Assembly: GCF_033807575.1 (NCBI RefSeq)
Contig: NC_084729.1
Location: 620,001 to 684,000 of the forward strand
Origin: Cydia pomonella
Lineage: Eukaryota > Arthropoda > Insecta > Lepidoptera > Tortricidae
DNA length: 64,000 nucleotides
Direction of reading: 5' to 3'
Below, piece after piece: positions 27,593 to 38,609 of this stretch (position 1 is its first letter; each line of letters starts with the position of its first letter). The notes beneath the pieces were generated by a model. It was given only the letters and a program-made list of their open reading frames with translations, was not told the origin of the DNA and ran no database searches. A program made the position numbers and the translations under genes.

Positions 27593-28879
27593 TCCGTAGC
27601 CTAGATGTAGATGTAGATGTAGTGTAGGGACGCCCGGCCGGAAGCAGGCGGGCTGTCGATCGCGTGCTGCGTTCATTCAGCCCAATTCCCTGAAGTTGGA
27701 GCTGCAGGTTACTGTCCCGGCGGCATTCCCATACCAATCTCCTCAAATCTTCTTGTTTTCCTGCAGAACAGAAGGACATCTTTAAGTTCGACGTCCTTTA
27801 GTTCGTTTTCTACTAGTGAGTCTCTACCGAATGTATTATATCGCAGTGCCGCATACATGATACATTCTGCTAGTAGATGGAAGCTAGTTTCCTCCTTACC
27901 ACAGTGTGGACAGGAGGCGTCTCTATTTATTTTCATTACCTTGAGATGTCTGTTGAGAGTATTGTGACCAGTGATGATACCTGTCAATATTCTCAGACTG
28001 CTCTTACCTAGTTTCAGAAGATACCTGGTTCTTCTGTGATCAATGCCCTTGACCATCATCTTAGACTGTCTGCAGCTGGTCTCTTCTTCCCATTCTCTCT
28101 GTGCTTCCAGTTCTTTTACCTTTTCTATGACTCCCTTCGTGACATCCGCTGACATAGGCAGAGCCGGTTCCGGACCCATGTACTCCGTCTCCGCCCCTAT
28201 CCTCGCCAGCTCGTCTGCTCTCTCGTTTCCTGTTACTCCCTGGTGCCCCGGCACCCATGCTACCGTAACCCTTCTTTGTTCGCCTATCGAGTTTAGCTCC
28301 TCTCTACATTCTCTCACGAGAGCGGAGGTGACTGATATTTTCTTCAGTGCCTTCAGTGCTGCCTGGCTGTCGGTGTATATTACAACAGCACCCTCTTGCT
28401 TCACACTCTCTTTGATTATACGTGCACAGTGCGCTATTGCACATACCTCAGCTTGGAATATGCTAGCATATCTACCCAGTGATATTGATACTGTTTCTCC
28501 CAGTTTAGGGATCACAATGCCCGCTCCTGCTAGTTTCGTTGAGCTTCTTCTCGAGCCATCCGTGAAGCAGATTGTCGTTGGGTGTCTGACTTCCACTTTC
28601 CAGTTGTCTCTCTCTCCTATATGTACCCTGTACTTCTTGTCGAATATCTCCTGCCTTTTTATAAGGTCGTTGTTGGCCATCAACATCTCAAATCTTGATA
28701 GTGCCTCTCTTTGTATCAGCGCGTGTCTCTTGTCTACGCAGCTTCCTCTCCATTCTTTACATGCTTTCATTCTGTACCACTGTTCTGTGGCTCTTTTCTC
28801 TACCTCAATCCAGAGTGGCTTCAAACCTAGCATTACCTCCATTGCGTGTGTCGGGGTAGTCCGGGGGGTCCGTAGCCTA
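27593..28879 (-). mobile_element. 5'-truncated RNase H-bearing non-LTR retrotransposon with 11-base target duplication
   Basis: TCCGTAGCCTA occurs at 27593-27603 and 28869-28879. The element (27604-28868) is on the minus strand. Its 3' end is a (TACATC)n-type tail (plus strand GATGTAGATGTAGATGTAG at 27604). RNase H downstream of RT with a simple-repeat tail fits the I/R1/LOA group. The RT and endonuclease are lost by 5' truncation. Confidence 0.85.
27709..28842 (-). pseudogene. C-terminal part of retrotransposon ORF2: RNase H and CCHC knuckle
   Basis: An open frame of 377 residues, with no stop codon inside the preserved part. RNase H catalytic residues are visible: D95 (C-F-T-D-G-S), E132 (F-Q-A-E-V), D158 (Y-T-D-S-Q) and D210 (N-E-R-A-D-E-L-A). 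A zinc knuckle follows: C311-P-H-C314, H322, C327. The first residues (MEVMLGLKPLWIEVEKRA) are the usual linker after the RT thumb, so the upstream part is missing by truncation. RNase H would remove the RNA template during target-primed reverse transcription. The long plus-strand frame 28043-28927 is its shadow. Confidence 0.85.
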
Positions 28880-28975
28880 TGTACGCCTGCACCTCCAGAG
28901 GAGTTACATGCGCGTTGCCAACCCTAAACCCGCCCCCCCCCTCGTTGAACTCTTCGTTATCAATGTTGCAAATCA

Positions 28976-29379
28976 TTAAAAATCAGGTTTGGCCTACCAC
29001 AGGGAAATCCTTACCAACTTCAACCGTGTAAAATTAAAAAAAAACGAACTATAATTATATCCACCCAATTGACAATACGCCTTTTATTTTTTTATTATTA
29101 AAATCATTTCTAACTTATTTCAAATCCTAAATGTTAAATACGCCCATGAACATTGATAACGGGCTTTGTTCATTTTATTTTTCTAGCCGATGCGTCTTCG
29201 ATGAGATCTGTGTACTGTTTCTAATATTTATATTGCGCTAAATCCTTCAAGGGAGTCAATATATTTCACAAATGGTTGTAAAGTCAATTCATGTCTCGCT
29301 TACCGACACGGTCAATGGCGTTGGTGTTTCATTGAATCGGGATCGACCACGCCCATGTGACACCTTTGATTCAGAATTT
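28976..29379. other. Stretch without recognised gene
   Basis: AT-rich; no exon or named repeat. Confidence 0.45.
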
Positions 29380-29710
29380 ATTAGTTAGGGAACTTATTTC
29401 ATGAAATACTTTTGATTAGCCATGCCGTCCCAACATTTTGCCACGGCTCACGGAAGCCTAGGGTCCGCTTGGCAATTAATCCCAATCCCAATTAGCGTAG
29501 ACACTGGTTTTTATGAAAGCGACTGCCATCTGACCTTCCAACCCAGAGGGTAAACTAGGCCTTGTTGGAATTAGTCTGGTTTCCTCACGATTTCCTTCAC
29601 CGAAAAGCGACTGGTAAATACCAAATAATATTTCGTACATAAGTTCCGAAAAACTCATTGGTACGAGCCGGGGTTTGAACACGCGACCTCCGGATTGCAA
29701 GTACTCTTAA
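29380..29710 (-). repeat. SINE-like repeat, minus strand
   Basis: AAGCGACTGCCATCTGACCT, GGTTTCCTCACGATTTCC and the B-box-like GGGGTTTGAACACGCGACC (29671). The B-box-like block reads GTCGCGTGTTCAAACCCC on the minus strand. Related to 24641-24845. Confidence 0.65.
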
Positions 29711-30006
29711 CGCAAACAAGCAACCAAGGATACGGCCCGCCTGATGGTAAGCAGTCTTCGTAGCCTATGTACATGCGCGTTGCCGACCCTAAAACTCCGC
29801 ACCCTCGTTGAGCTTTGGCATTATGAGTAGGGTCTAGTGTTATTTGGCTGCTGTTTTCTGTAAGGTGGAGGTACTTCCCCAGTTGGGCTGTGCTCTAGAT
29901 CTGGAATGCGCTGTGCTGTGCCCTACCACACAAAGCGAGATGACATTCACAATGCATATACCTTTCTTTTGGACGTAGTTTAAGGACGTACCAGGGTCTA
30001 ACTCGG
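29711..30006 (+). repeat. GTGGCAAACAAGCATACG-family repeat, deleted copy
   Basis: Keeps TACGGCCCGCCTGATGGTAA, GTTATTTGGCTGCTGTTTTC and GTAGTTTAAGGACGTACC, but lacks the part around the AACACAACAC block. Confidence 0.75.
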
Positions 30007-30204
30007 GTGCGGGGCCAACATATTTTTAAGGCATTTTTTTGCAAAGCAAGCTAAAGTAGTGACACGACTTGTATAATTATAAACTGAAATACCTATACGG
30101 CCTGGAAATATTCCTACTCGTACTACCTGTCTCAGGGCTATTCCTGGTATCATTTTATCTGTCAATCTCATGTCAATCTAGTTCACCTGATTCTGGAGGC
30201 ATTA

Positions 30205-30826
30205 GGGAATGGAAGGTAGAGGCAAGGAACAAAATCTCCATGTACCATGAAGTGTCCGACAAAAAACCATAAATAGGTGGCGCTACAATACCTAGAACAC
30301 TTGAGAAAAAAAATCCATCCAAGACAGCGCACTTTAATCCATCAATAACGCCTAGGTTCTTAGCTACTTTAATAGCTTGATTTAAACTTTATCTAATTCT
30401 TGAAATATCTATTGTTGTTCCTTTTTCTAAATTGTATGCTGTTTTACTTTGTTATAACATAACCTCATTATCTTTGATCATGAATCTCTTACCTTGTTAT
30501 TGTAATTAATAATTATATTTAAGGGGAGGGGCACTGTTTATCCTAAATCACAGGTTCGCCTACTTAGGAAACAGACCTTCTGGTTTACTTTTAAGAATCC
30601 TTTTGTACAAGTTTTGCTTATGAAATTAGTTTTTTAAGAATTCTTTTGTACAAGTTTGTTTATGTTTATGAATTAAATTAAATTAAATTAAAAATTAAAT
30701 TAAAAAATTACTCTAGCGCTACTCTGGAGATATTTGGAACTATTATTTATAGCTGACAGCTGGACACTATTGCAACAATTCTGCCTAAGGAGTTTCTGTT
30801 CCTTGCCTCTACCTTCCATACATTAG
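30205..30826. repeat. TAGGTGGCGCTACAATACCT-family repeat with nested retroposon
   Basis: Outer parts 30205-30375 and 30708-30826 match 34528-34772. The inner 30376-30707 segment ends in an (ATTAA)n run and contains ACAGACCTTCTGGTTTACTT and a duplicated TTCTTTTGTACAAGTTT, so it looks like a retroposed 3' end. Confidence 0.65.
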
Positions 30827-30982
30827 GGTAACTCATGTATGTGCAAAGTTTCATTACAATCCAATACGTAGTTTTATAATGAGGATGAAACTCCGTTTGC
30901 ATGGCAAGGTGATATTCGGCCGAGCTTGTTATGTTATTTTATGGTATTTTCCAATGTTTGTACAAATTATGATGTTAATATA

Positions 30983-31211
30983 GTACATTACGATACAAGT
31001 GCGAAAAATAGGAAATTCGAAACGAGTGGCGATAAATTAAAACACGACCGAAGGGAGGGTTTTAAATCGACACGAGTTGCGAATTACCTATTCGCACATG
31101 TATCGTACAACGTTTTACAGTACATATGGCCCTTTAAATGTTCGACACAGTAACGTAATATGCTACTTCTCGCACTAGTGCTATAAAGTAGCCCCATATG
31201 TACTGTAAAAT
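30983..31211. repeat. CATATGTACTGTAAAA-family MITE
   Basis: Contains GGAAATTCGAAACGAGTGGC, AATTAAAACACGACCGAAGG and the inner pair TTACAGTACATATGGCCC / CCCCATATGTACTGTAAA. Copies at 37234-37461 and 57425-57605. Confidence 0.7.
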
Positions 31212-31647
31212 ATATTTTCTTTCTTTCTAATGTCCCGCTGCAATGCTGCTGCAGTAACGTTGGTGCAGTCTGAATGCGAACGGCACATTTACGATATATT
31301 AAGCCCCTTTGAACGTCACTATACACCGTGTTTTTTTTTTCCGTTGATTTCAAGGGTGCATTCCTGAGCTTAAATTAAGTAACTTTCTGAAAGACACCGG
31401 TATTCTAATTTACTCCATTTTAAGAAAAAATCAATAGTTTATATTTATCTGATAAGGCCCTTACGAGCGTGTACACTTGCCTTAGAGCCTGTTTACATAT
31501 TGATTAGTGTTGCCTGCGTGATGGGCACCTTGCCGAGGGGACTAAGCTTAGAAGGTAGGTCTTACTTATTTTTTATTTTTTTGTTAGGTTTTGTTGTAGT
31601 CGTTTTATTTCATAAGTTACCAAAAATATATTTTTATATATAATTCT

Positions 31648-31975
31648 TCTTTTTTTTAATAATGATATTTATTTACAATAACAATATACATAATGGATAT
31701 ATACAGATGATTACTATAACTAGCTTATATCTAAAATAGACCCTTGAGGCACTGTATTTCCTCGTTGTATCGCAATACTGATACGTTGTGCGAGGAAGCC
31801 GCCAGCTCTTCGGTCACCAGTTACGTCAACCAGACGTTTCGAGAATTCTAAGGAAGAAAGGACCTAGAGTTTCAACGCCAAATGGTACAAAATAGTACTC
31901 TTTACCGAGGCTCTTATATTTGTTACGTTTCAAAATTTATCGGCGCTTTCCGCCGCTGCGCCCGCTTTTACATTA
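31648..31975 (-). mobile_element. 3' end of restriction-endonuclease-type non-LTR element
   Basis: On the minus strand it encodes the same C-terminal block as 21082-21535 (plus strand GCGAGGAAGCCGCCAGCTCT, ATTTCCTCGTTGTATCGC). Truncated and frameshifted. Confidence 0.65.
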
Positions 31976-31983
31976 TTATTAGG

Positions 31984-32132
31984 TACAGTCAACCAATTTG
32001 AATCCTAGGCCACTATAGAACCTTGTCGCTTTAACTAGTCTATACATGACATGCATCACTCAATAAGCACTGTCGTAGAAGTCATTATGACATGGTTCTA
32101 CAGTGGCCTAGGAATCAAATTGGTTGACCGTA
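31984..32132. repeat. Foldback MITE (TACAGTCAACCAATTTGA arms)
   Basis: Left TACAGTCAACCAATTTGAAT then CCTAGGCCACTATAGAACC; right GGTTCTACAGTGGCCTAGG, ATCAAATTGGTTGACCGTA. Arms about 40 bases. Confidence 0.8.
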
Positions 32133-32366
32133 CATTATTCTTTGTATTCATTTTTTTTGTTGAGTTAAATGTAATGCCTGTGTTACAACAACGCAACATT
32201 TAATTACTTTTTTTTTTTTTTTTTCAAAACAAAAATGTTATTACTTTTATAATCCGCGAAAAGATAACCTGTTAGTCTATCAGTGCGGTTTTTTTAATCA
32301 ACTATGCCATTTAATTTCCTAAAACGTTAACCCCGAAGTTAACGGAATTCAATAAAAACATGGTGT

Positions 32367-32895
32367 TATTTGCTGCCGAACCTACTAAAGAAAAATAATT
32401 GCAAATAACACAATTTCCTTTCCACACCTCGGCTCCCAATCTGATTTTAATTGGAGGTCCCGCAGAAAAATCCATACAAAGGGGGAGGGGGGGCAAAATG
32501 GACAACCGATTTCGCTGACCGTTTGATTCATGTACTTTTTGCCCGCCCCCGATATTTCAATTAACACTGATAGGAATCTACGTAGGGATATATAGAGGTG
32601 AAGGTACAGACGGGTGTGAAAATATGTTCCCCTTTTTAGCCGATATCAACACAAAGGAGGGTTATGTGTTTATCAGTGTATGAATGGTTGTTTTTTAAAC
32701 AAGGGGGCAAAGTCTTCATGGTTCTCATAACGATGCGAACATTTTCAAATTTCTATGAAATTATGACGTTTAAAATAAAAGTACCTGGGCGACCGAGCTT
32801 TGCTCGGTTATAACTATTTATTTAATTACATTTTTACTAAATTAAAGTTGTCTAAAACAATAAAAATTATAATATTATATAATTTATATATAAGC
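32367..32895. other. Stretch without recognised gene
   Basis: No exon supported. Contains a G-rich patch at 32480-32495. Confidence 0.45.
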
Positions 32896-33012
32896 TTGAA
32901 CATATAAAAAAAAAACAAAAGTTAGTCACCGGGCGGGATTCGAACCCGTAACACTGGTTGTTTCTTGTCGCCCGCGTCTTAACCCACTGGACCAGACGGA
33001 CAGTGGCCTGCA
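32896..33012 (-). repeat. Second tRNA-derived SINE type, minus strand
   Basis: Reverse strand carries an A-box-like TGGTCCAGTGGG and a B box GGGTTCGAATCCCGCCCGG, spaced as in a tRNA. The sequence between lacks a tRNA fold, so it is a SINE head and not a functional tRNA gene. Confidence 0.65.
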
Positions 33013-33084
33013 ATACGAAATTAGCGACCATATTCGGCAGAAAAACGCATGAAAACTCGAAAACACGCGTTTTCCCAAACATAA

Positions 33085-33215
33085 GACTAATCTAGATCGA
33101 TTGTTTACCCCCAAAAAACCCCATATACCAAATTTCAGCGAAATCGTTAGAGCCTTTTCCGAGATCCCTGAAATATATATATACAAGAATTGCTCGTTTA
33201 AAGGTATAAGATAAG
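33085..33215 (+). repeat. 3' end of an RTE-type element
   Basis: CCAAATTTCAGCGAAATCGT, GAGATCCCTGAAATATATAT and AAGAATTGCTCGTTTAAAGG with a GTATAAGATA end; a common lepidopteran retroposon tail. Confidence 0.5.
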
Positions 33216-33539
33216 TGATCAACAATAATATCCACTGCATTTGTGAGTACAAAAAAAAAAGTTTTTTTTTAATAAAACCTAAAACAAACCAAACGATTTT
33301 TAGGTAATACAGGGGGCGTATAAATTTAAGTTAACATGCAAAAAAGAATCATTTAAACATAGTTTTAAAAATATTCTCCTCGATAAACAAACCGCTGGTA
33401 TTCCATACGGCTTTTTGGTCGCAGATTTCAGAATCTAACATGGTGGAGATGGCAGTCACGAGAACTACACACTGTTCACACCCTTGCCGACTTATCTATT
33501 ATCTCAGTATTATATGTATATATATATGTATTTATTAAT
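33216..33539. other. Stretch without recognised gene
   Basis: AT-rich; no feature seen. Confidence 0.45.
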
Positions 33540-33870
33540 TAAAACATGTAACACACACATACCCTCATTTTATACATCTGCTGTGACCTGGGTTCCGGCA
33601 GAAAACCAGTGCTTTACTCGAAAGAGTGAAGAGTATCACTGAGCCGTGACCCTTTTGTCCTGCTGCAACGCACACAGTATGTAGGTAGATACTTTTATTT
33701 TATTCTATTGTTTATTAATTATTCCTATTTTGGAGTCTCAATTTTCTTTTGTGCCATTTTTATTTTGTTCCTGTAATAATTTGTGTTCTTTATGATGATT
33801 TAAACTTTTTATTGTGTGTTTTTGCAGCTGCCAAATAAATGATTTATATATCTATCTATCTATCTATGTT
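33540..33870 (+). repeat. 3' UTR of a non-LTR element with CTAT tail
   Basis: CTGCCAAATAAATGATTTAT followed by (ATCT)n at 33842-33868 marks the 3' end. Upstream text CTGCTGCAACGCACACAG is typical of such tails. Confidence 0.5.
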
Positions 33871-34344
33871 TACAGCCCGATTCATGCTTACGTCAAATAA
33901 TAAATACGATATTCGGATCACATATGTCATTGTCAAAAGTGATGTTTCTTCAAACAACAACATCACTTTTCACAATGATATATCCAATAATAGTTCGAAT
34001 CGAGCCAGGAGTTAAAATAAAATTTAATGACATTTCGTGAAAGACGTGTAAGAAAAATATTCCTAAAAATGTCTTGTCACGCATTTTTCGGACATCGTGT
34101 AGGAACGTGTACATACATACACATACAAACATTTCCAAGCTAAGTAATAGTAAAACAGACAGCTTACACCCCACCGCCCGATTTATGGAAAAGAAGGAAA
34201 TGAGAAAAAGATATAACAGCCGCATATGCGGCGCAATATTCATGAAATATGTCGCAGGGAAACGTAATAACGTTCGCTGATACAAGGGGATAAGACAATT
34301 GTCACCCACCAACTGATTTCCAACTATCACACAAAAGATGTATT
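33871..34344. other. Stretch without recognised gene
   Basis: A 150-residue minus-strand frame (34402-33950) has no domain and a strongly hydrophobic, AT-driven composition; not called. GATGTTTCTTCAAACAACAACATC near 33940-33965 is a short palindrome. Confidence 0.4.
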
Positions 34345-34490
34345 TTTTATGATACAGGAGGCAAACGAGCAGACGGATCACCTGTTGGTAAGCGATTACC
34401 ACCGCCTATGGACACCTGCAACACCAGAGGGTTTGTAAGTGCGTTGCCGGCCTTTAAGATGGGAGTACGCTCTTTTCTTGAAAGTATGAA
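34345..34490 (+). repeat. AAACGAGCAGACGG-family repeat
   Basis: GGAGGCAAACGAGCAGACGG, CACCTGTTGGTAAGCGATTA and GTGCGTTGCCGGCCTTTAAG. Confidence 0.7.
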
Positions 34491-34527
34491 GGTCGTACGT
34501 ATGTACGCTACGCCTGCAACCTGTTTG

Positions 34528-34772
34528 TAAGGAATGAAATCTCCACGTACCAAAAAATGTCCGTCAAAAAACCTGAAATAGGTGGCCTAGAATATTTGAA
34601 AAAAAAATCAAATCATATACAGCGCACTTCACTCCGTCAATAACGCCTAGGTTCTTAGCTACTCTAGCGCTACTCTGGAGAGTTTTGGAACTACTATTTA
34701 TAGCTGACAGCTGGACACTTTTGCAACCGTTCTGCCTATGGAGATTGCATTCCTTACCTCTACCTTCCATAA
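34528..34772 (+). repeat. TAGGTGGCGCTACAATACCT-family repeat, deleted copy
   Basis: GAATGAAATCTCCACGTACC to CTTACCTCTACCTTCC. Lacks the GCGCTACAATACC core but keeps TAGCGCTACTCTGGAGAG and TATAGCTGACAGCTGGACAC. Confidence 0.7.
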
Positions 34773-35044
34773 AGAAAATGTAATAGGGTAGATATTTCCT
34801 AAGTGGAATGGATTTATCTGAGTTTGAAGTTAAACGACACAATTTAATCGTTAACGACACAACGCAACGCGATTTCGCATCGCAATCGCAACTGGTTGCG
34901 TTAGACTGCACGATTGGCTCGAATTCGTGAGTGACACCACTGAACTAGCACCCAAGCACCATTTTTAATGCCCGTGAGGCCCGTCCTTAGATATGTGTCA
35001 ATGCCCAAAAATCTGTGAAAACCAATTTCAAAAATCGGCCTCCT

Positions 35045-35235
35045 GTACCTCTAGTGTAAATTTAATCGACATCATAACGTGACGAACGCGTTTGCGTTAA
35101 GTCTCATTTTGTATAGGATTTTGAGTTTCCAAAACGTCCCGCTTGGCGCGCTCTTTCTAAATCACATACCAAATGAGACTAAACGCAAACGCGTACGTCA
35201 CGTTTCGAAATCGAATTTATTTACACTAGGGGTAC
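35045..35235. repeat. Palindromic MITE, copy 5 (intact)
   Basis: GTACCTCTAGTGTAAATTTA to TTTACACTAGGGGTAC. The closest relative is copy 4 (18047-18414), which has the same sequence with a nested insert. Confidence 0.85.
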
Positions 35236-35947
35236 TGATCGTAATTGTCAAATAAGCGTTTACGTTTCATACAAAAATTGCACGTGAGCGCATATGTGTG
35301 GTGACCTCGTATTTATTATGTGTTCCGTCTAGTATTTGAGGTTGTCTGTGGTTCCGTCAAACATACAGACCTTTTCATTAACTTTCTTTCAATATCCATC
35401 GCTAAACGCCAAGTCCCCAAGGAACCCCAAAAGGGGTCGCTAAAAAAATCACAAAGACACCGCCTAATGAATACAGAATGAGTTTAAAATTAAAGACAAA
35501 CAACGTCTGGGAAGCGCAGGCTGGAATAACTGAAGAGATCGCTTTTAGGGGCAAGCTTGCCGTGTTAAATACTTTGACGGGCGTCGGTCAGTGAATAATG
35601 TTCTTACCGAATATTGCGAATTATGTCGTGTAAGTATTCTGTTATCTCCTTGGATTTCACGGGCCTATAAATCCCGGTCTTTTGATAGTTCCAACACGTA
35701 GAGGTCCCTTGGAGAGCTTTAATGTCATGTAGAACGCCTGGTGGAACCCGTTCACAGGCGCAACAATAGACACCCATGAACCGGTCGCAGCAGGCATTGG
35801 GAATATGGTAGAAAAAGTGAACAGTATAACGGTGAATGGATTGAAGTTTGGGTGTACAATGAGACTGGGTTATTGCAAAGACGTCCAGACACCTACCATA
35901 ACAATGTTTTCGCTAGTTTTCGAGTTAGTTATTATTGTTATTTGTAT
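35236..35947. other. Stretch without recognised gene
   Basis: No exon supported. The 35690-35790 part shares CCAACACGTAGAGG with the 730-base repeat family that starts next. Confidence 0.45.
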
Positions 35948-36683
35948 GTCTTTCCCATCACGGAAAAATGGTGTTCCGGACCTTTGGGAGGCGTGCGCGG
36001 AGCCGAAGCCAACACGTAGAGGCCCTTTTGACACTTTAATGAAATGTAAGGGGTAGACCTAGCGGATGTTGCCCTTGCCCGTGTCATGGGACGCACGCAG
36101 AGGCAGCACCCGCCAGGGTGTAAGGACTATTTGAGAGTTGATGGAATCTAAAATGAACTGGGCTATTGGGTGAAAGCGATGGACTAAATACTGGGCTATG
36201 GGATAAAAAACCGGACGCCTGCCTAATAAAACGGTATTCAATTTTATTTCCGGCAGACGGTGACTCGCCCCCACAAGATGGGCCCCCACAAAAAGCGACA
36301 TCTAGGATGGCTCAAGGGCAACACCGGTGTGAGCGGCTCAGGGGTGTCGAGAGGTGTGCGCCGCTTTCTACCCAGTGGCTGACAACAAACACTGTGCCAA
36401 CTCGCGTCTTATGCAATTTTTCACTTCCACCCCTGGAGCTTATAGCTCTAACGACTCCACTCTGGGCGGCCGGCTAAGGCAAGCCAGAGGCAGAGAATCC
36501 TGTCCCACCCACCATCCTTGCGGGTAACAGAACTCCCCAGGAGCACTCGGGTACGTGAGGTCGCTACTCCCCAACAGCTCGCCACAAGCTGCCCTACGTT
36601 GACTGATTGCACTGGTAAAACCAGCGGGCGATGGGGTCGTCACATCCCTACGCCTACTTATTGTTATTATTATTATTATTATT
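35948..36683 (+). repeat. 730-base repeat with TTA tail, plus-strand copy
   Basis: From GTCTTTCCCATCACGG to (TTA)n at 36660-36683. Nearly identical to 54147-54877 in the opposite orientation; only a handful of substitutions are visible. The TTA-type microsatellite tail suggests a retroposon. The antisense 80-residue frame shared by both copies follows from their identity and is not taken as a gene. Confidence 0.8.
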
Positions 36684-37169
36684 TTTTAATGTAAAACAAT
36701 TACATAGTTACACAGTACAATAAATGTGCCAAACTAGAGTAACCAGTTTGTTGGCGCGCCGCGCTCAATTCTCACTTAATATTAAGGTAAATAGTTTTAA
36801 AACCAATACTCGACTTAATCGCGTAAACTTACGTTTATTATATGGCTCACGTTTCGAACGTGACGTTACGGTCGTGGTCACAGGCAGACTGGCGAGGAAT
36901 TGTATCAACATCTTGCTGCGCGGGTTTTGCGAACTACCCGCACCTGATCTTGACTATTCACTTGTACGCTAGGGTTGTCACTTTGCCTACACACAACACT
37001 CCCGACATCCGATGGTATGGTTTTAGGCTTTCGCTTTCTAGAGAAATATATTTATTTTTTTGTAAATTTTAAAGAAAAGGTAAACCTAAAAACCTAGTTT
37101 TTCATTGTGTCAATAACATTGTGTCATAGAGTGAAAAACGTTTTCTCTTTTTGGACAACGATCATGTGG
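36684..37169. other. Stretch without recognised gene
   Basis: No exon supported. TTTCATTGTGT...GTGAAAAACGTTTTCTCTTT (37098-37150) recurs near 53020-53095, so part is repetitive. Confidence 0.45.
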
Positions 37170-37647
37170 TATACTGCCCTCTTATAGTTTTAAAAGAAAC
37201 TCGCAAACTGTATCTGTAAATATATAAAACCCTTAACAGTACATATGGTGCTACTTTATAGCACTAGTGCGAAAATTAGCATATTACGTTACTGTGTCGA
37301 ACATTTAAAGGGCCATATGTACTGTAAAACGTTGTACGATACATGTGCGAATAGGTAATTCGCAGCTCGTATCGGTTTAAAACACTCCCTTCGGTCGTGT
37401 TTTAATTTATCGCCACTCGTTTCGAATTTCCTATTTTTCGAACTAGTATCGTAATGTACTAATTAGGTACTTATTCGGTGTTAAGGTTATTTACTCCAAG
37501 AAGTAAATAGCAAAGTATACATAAAACACACAAACACGCAAATAATTTTTTTGTCGATTTTCACCAAAACTTATACAAAATTTTGCTCTTTATGATCTTA
37601 GGGATTCGTGGTTAAAATTTGTCGGGTTACTCGAGCCCACGGTGTAT
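37170..37647. repeat. TATACACCGTGGGC-family MITE fragment with nested repeat
   Basis: AAACTCGCAAACTGTATCTG before, and TTAAAATTTGTCGGGTTACT plus CCCACGGTGTATA after, match 43071-43554. The CATATGTACTGTAAAA-family element (37234-37461) is inserted between. Confidence 0.65.
37234..37461. repeat. CATATGTACTGTAAAA-family MITE, nested copy
   Basis: AACAGTACATATGGTGCTAC, GGGCCATATGTACTGTAAAA and CTCCCTTCGGTCGTGTTTTA; inverted relative to 30983-31211. Confidence 0.7.
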
Positions 37648-37679
37648 ATGAAGTGAGCAGTTTAAACTCATATGTGGCA

Positions 37680-37809
37680 TTATCCATGAAAAGGGACCTT
37701 ATTGTCGGTGGCGCTTACACCGCACTGCATCGCGCAGCGTTGTATTTGTATCGGAGCATCGTTTATAACGGCGGAAACGCCATCGACAATAAGGTCCCTT
37801 TTCATAAAT
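37680..37809. repeat. Foldback MITE (ATGAAAAGGGACCTTATTGT arms)
   Basis: Left ATGAAAAGGGACCTTATTGT then CGGTGGCG; right CGCCATCGACAATAAGGTCC, CTTTTCAT. Arms about 30 bases with one mismatch. Confidence 0.8.
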
Positions 37810-38379
37810 AACGTCACATATTTCTCTATAGCGAAGGGTTAAAATGTCGGAATGTCAATTAGCCGTGTGGAATGCACTGCCAGATCTTCATTTTGTGTCT
37901 GAGCATTAAATAGTTTTAAAATATTTTCATTGCGGACGGATTTAGAAATTTTAACTCATTTTTGGTAGCAGTGTGAATAACTCATTATTATTTAGGTGCA
38001 CAGTAGCTCTGTGTAGTTTTTTAATACTACGTAGGTGACAAACAAGCATGCAGCCTGCCTGGTGGTAAGCTGTCTCTCTAGCCTATGAACGCCTGCAACT
38101 CCAGTGGGGAATGATCTTTCGAGTTAAGTTATATGCAGGGCCTATACATTTCATGCCGTTGACAGAAGAATGACGTCACGCTACACAGTGTATGATTCCA
38201 ATTGGTATTTCTGTAATAATTAATCATTTATTAACCCTTAGGTTAACTGATACATATACTTGACAATCAGTACAGAAAAGTCTAACTGACTTTCATCTTA
38301 TTTTCACTCGACTTATTAATAGATTATTGATTTACTTATTGATGAGGTATTTATGTTTCTACGCGTCAATAAGTAAGTT
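37810..38379. repeat. Mostly plain sequence with a GTGGCAAACAAGCATACG-family fragment (38026-38105)
   Basis: ACTACGTAGGTGACAAACAA and GTGGTAAGCTGTCTCTCTAG mark the fragment. The rest of this stretch shows no gene. Confidence 0.5.
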
Positions 38380-38500
38380 ATCTACCTCTCCCTGCCTGTT
38401 ATCTGCCTGTTGTTTACCTCTTCTTTATGTATTGTATTATTTGTACTGTTTCTGTATTGAGGTGTGCAATAAAGAGTATTTGTATTGTATTGTATTGTTA
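38380..38500 (+). repeat. 3' tail of a non-LTR element
   Basis: GAGGTGTGCAATAAAGAGTA followed by (TTGTA)n. This is the plus-orientation form of the tail at 16082. Confidence 0.6.
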
Positions 38501-38609
38501 TCTAATAGTGTTGTAAAAAAAATCCTGTATATTAAATTACGTCATTTTTGCGTCGACGGCATGTAAAGTACGGACCCTGGTCATATGTATTGTACAGTCA
38601 CTTTTATTG

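Larger units (their letters stand above)
27541..28975 (+). repeat. GTGGCAAACAAGCATACG-family repeat split by a retrotransposon
   Basis: Left part 27541-27603 ends TCTCCGTAGCCTA; right part resumes at 28869 with TCCGTAGCCTATGTACGCC. The intact form is seen at 63567-63925. The inserted element is described separately. Confidence 0.8.
31320..32366. repeat. TATACACCGTGTTTTT MITE containing three later insertions
   Basis: Left part 31320-31510 and right part about 32150-32366 together match 16283-16711. Between them lie an unclassified 130-base piece, a retrotransposon 3' end (31648-31975, minus) and a foldback (31984-32132). Confidence 0.7.

Noticed and set aside
28043..28927. Long plus-strand frame of 294 residues
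   Set aside because: It is antisense to the retrotransposon RNase H frame, which has clear catalytic motifs.
33950..34402. 150-residue minus-strand frame with hydrophobic stretches
   Set aside because: AT-rich composition alone gives such residues; no splice or start context, and its 5' end overlaps a repeat.
36059..36301. 80-residue antisense frame conserved at 54497-54763
   Set aside because: Its conservation is explained by the near identity of the two repeat copies; the third, diverged copy at 6240-6815 does not keep it.
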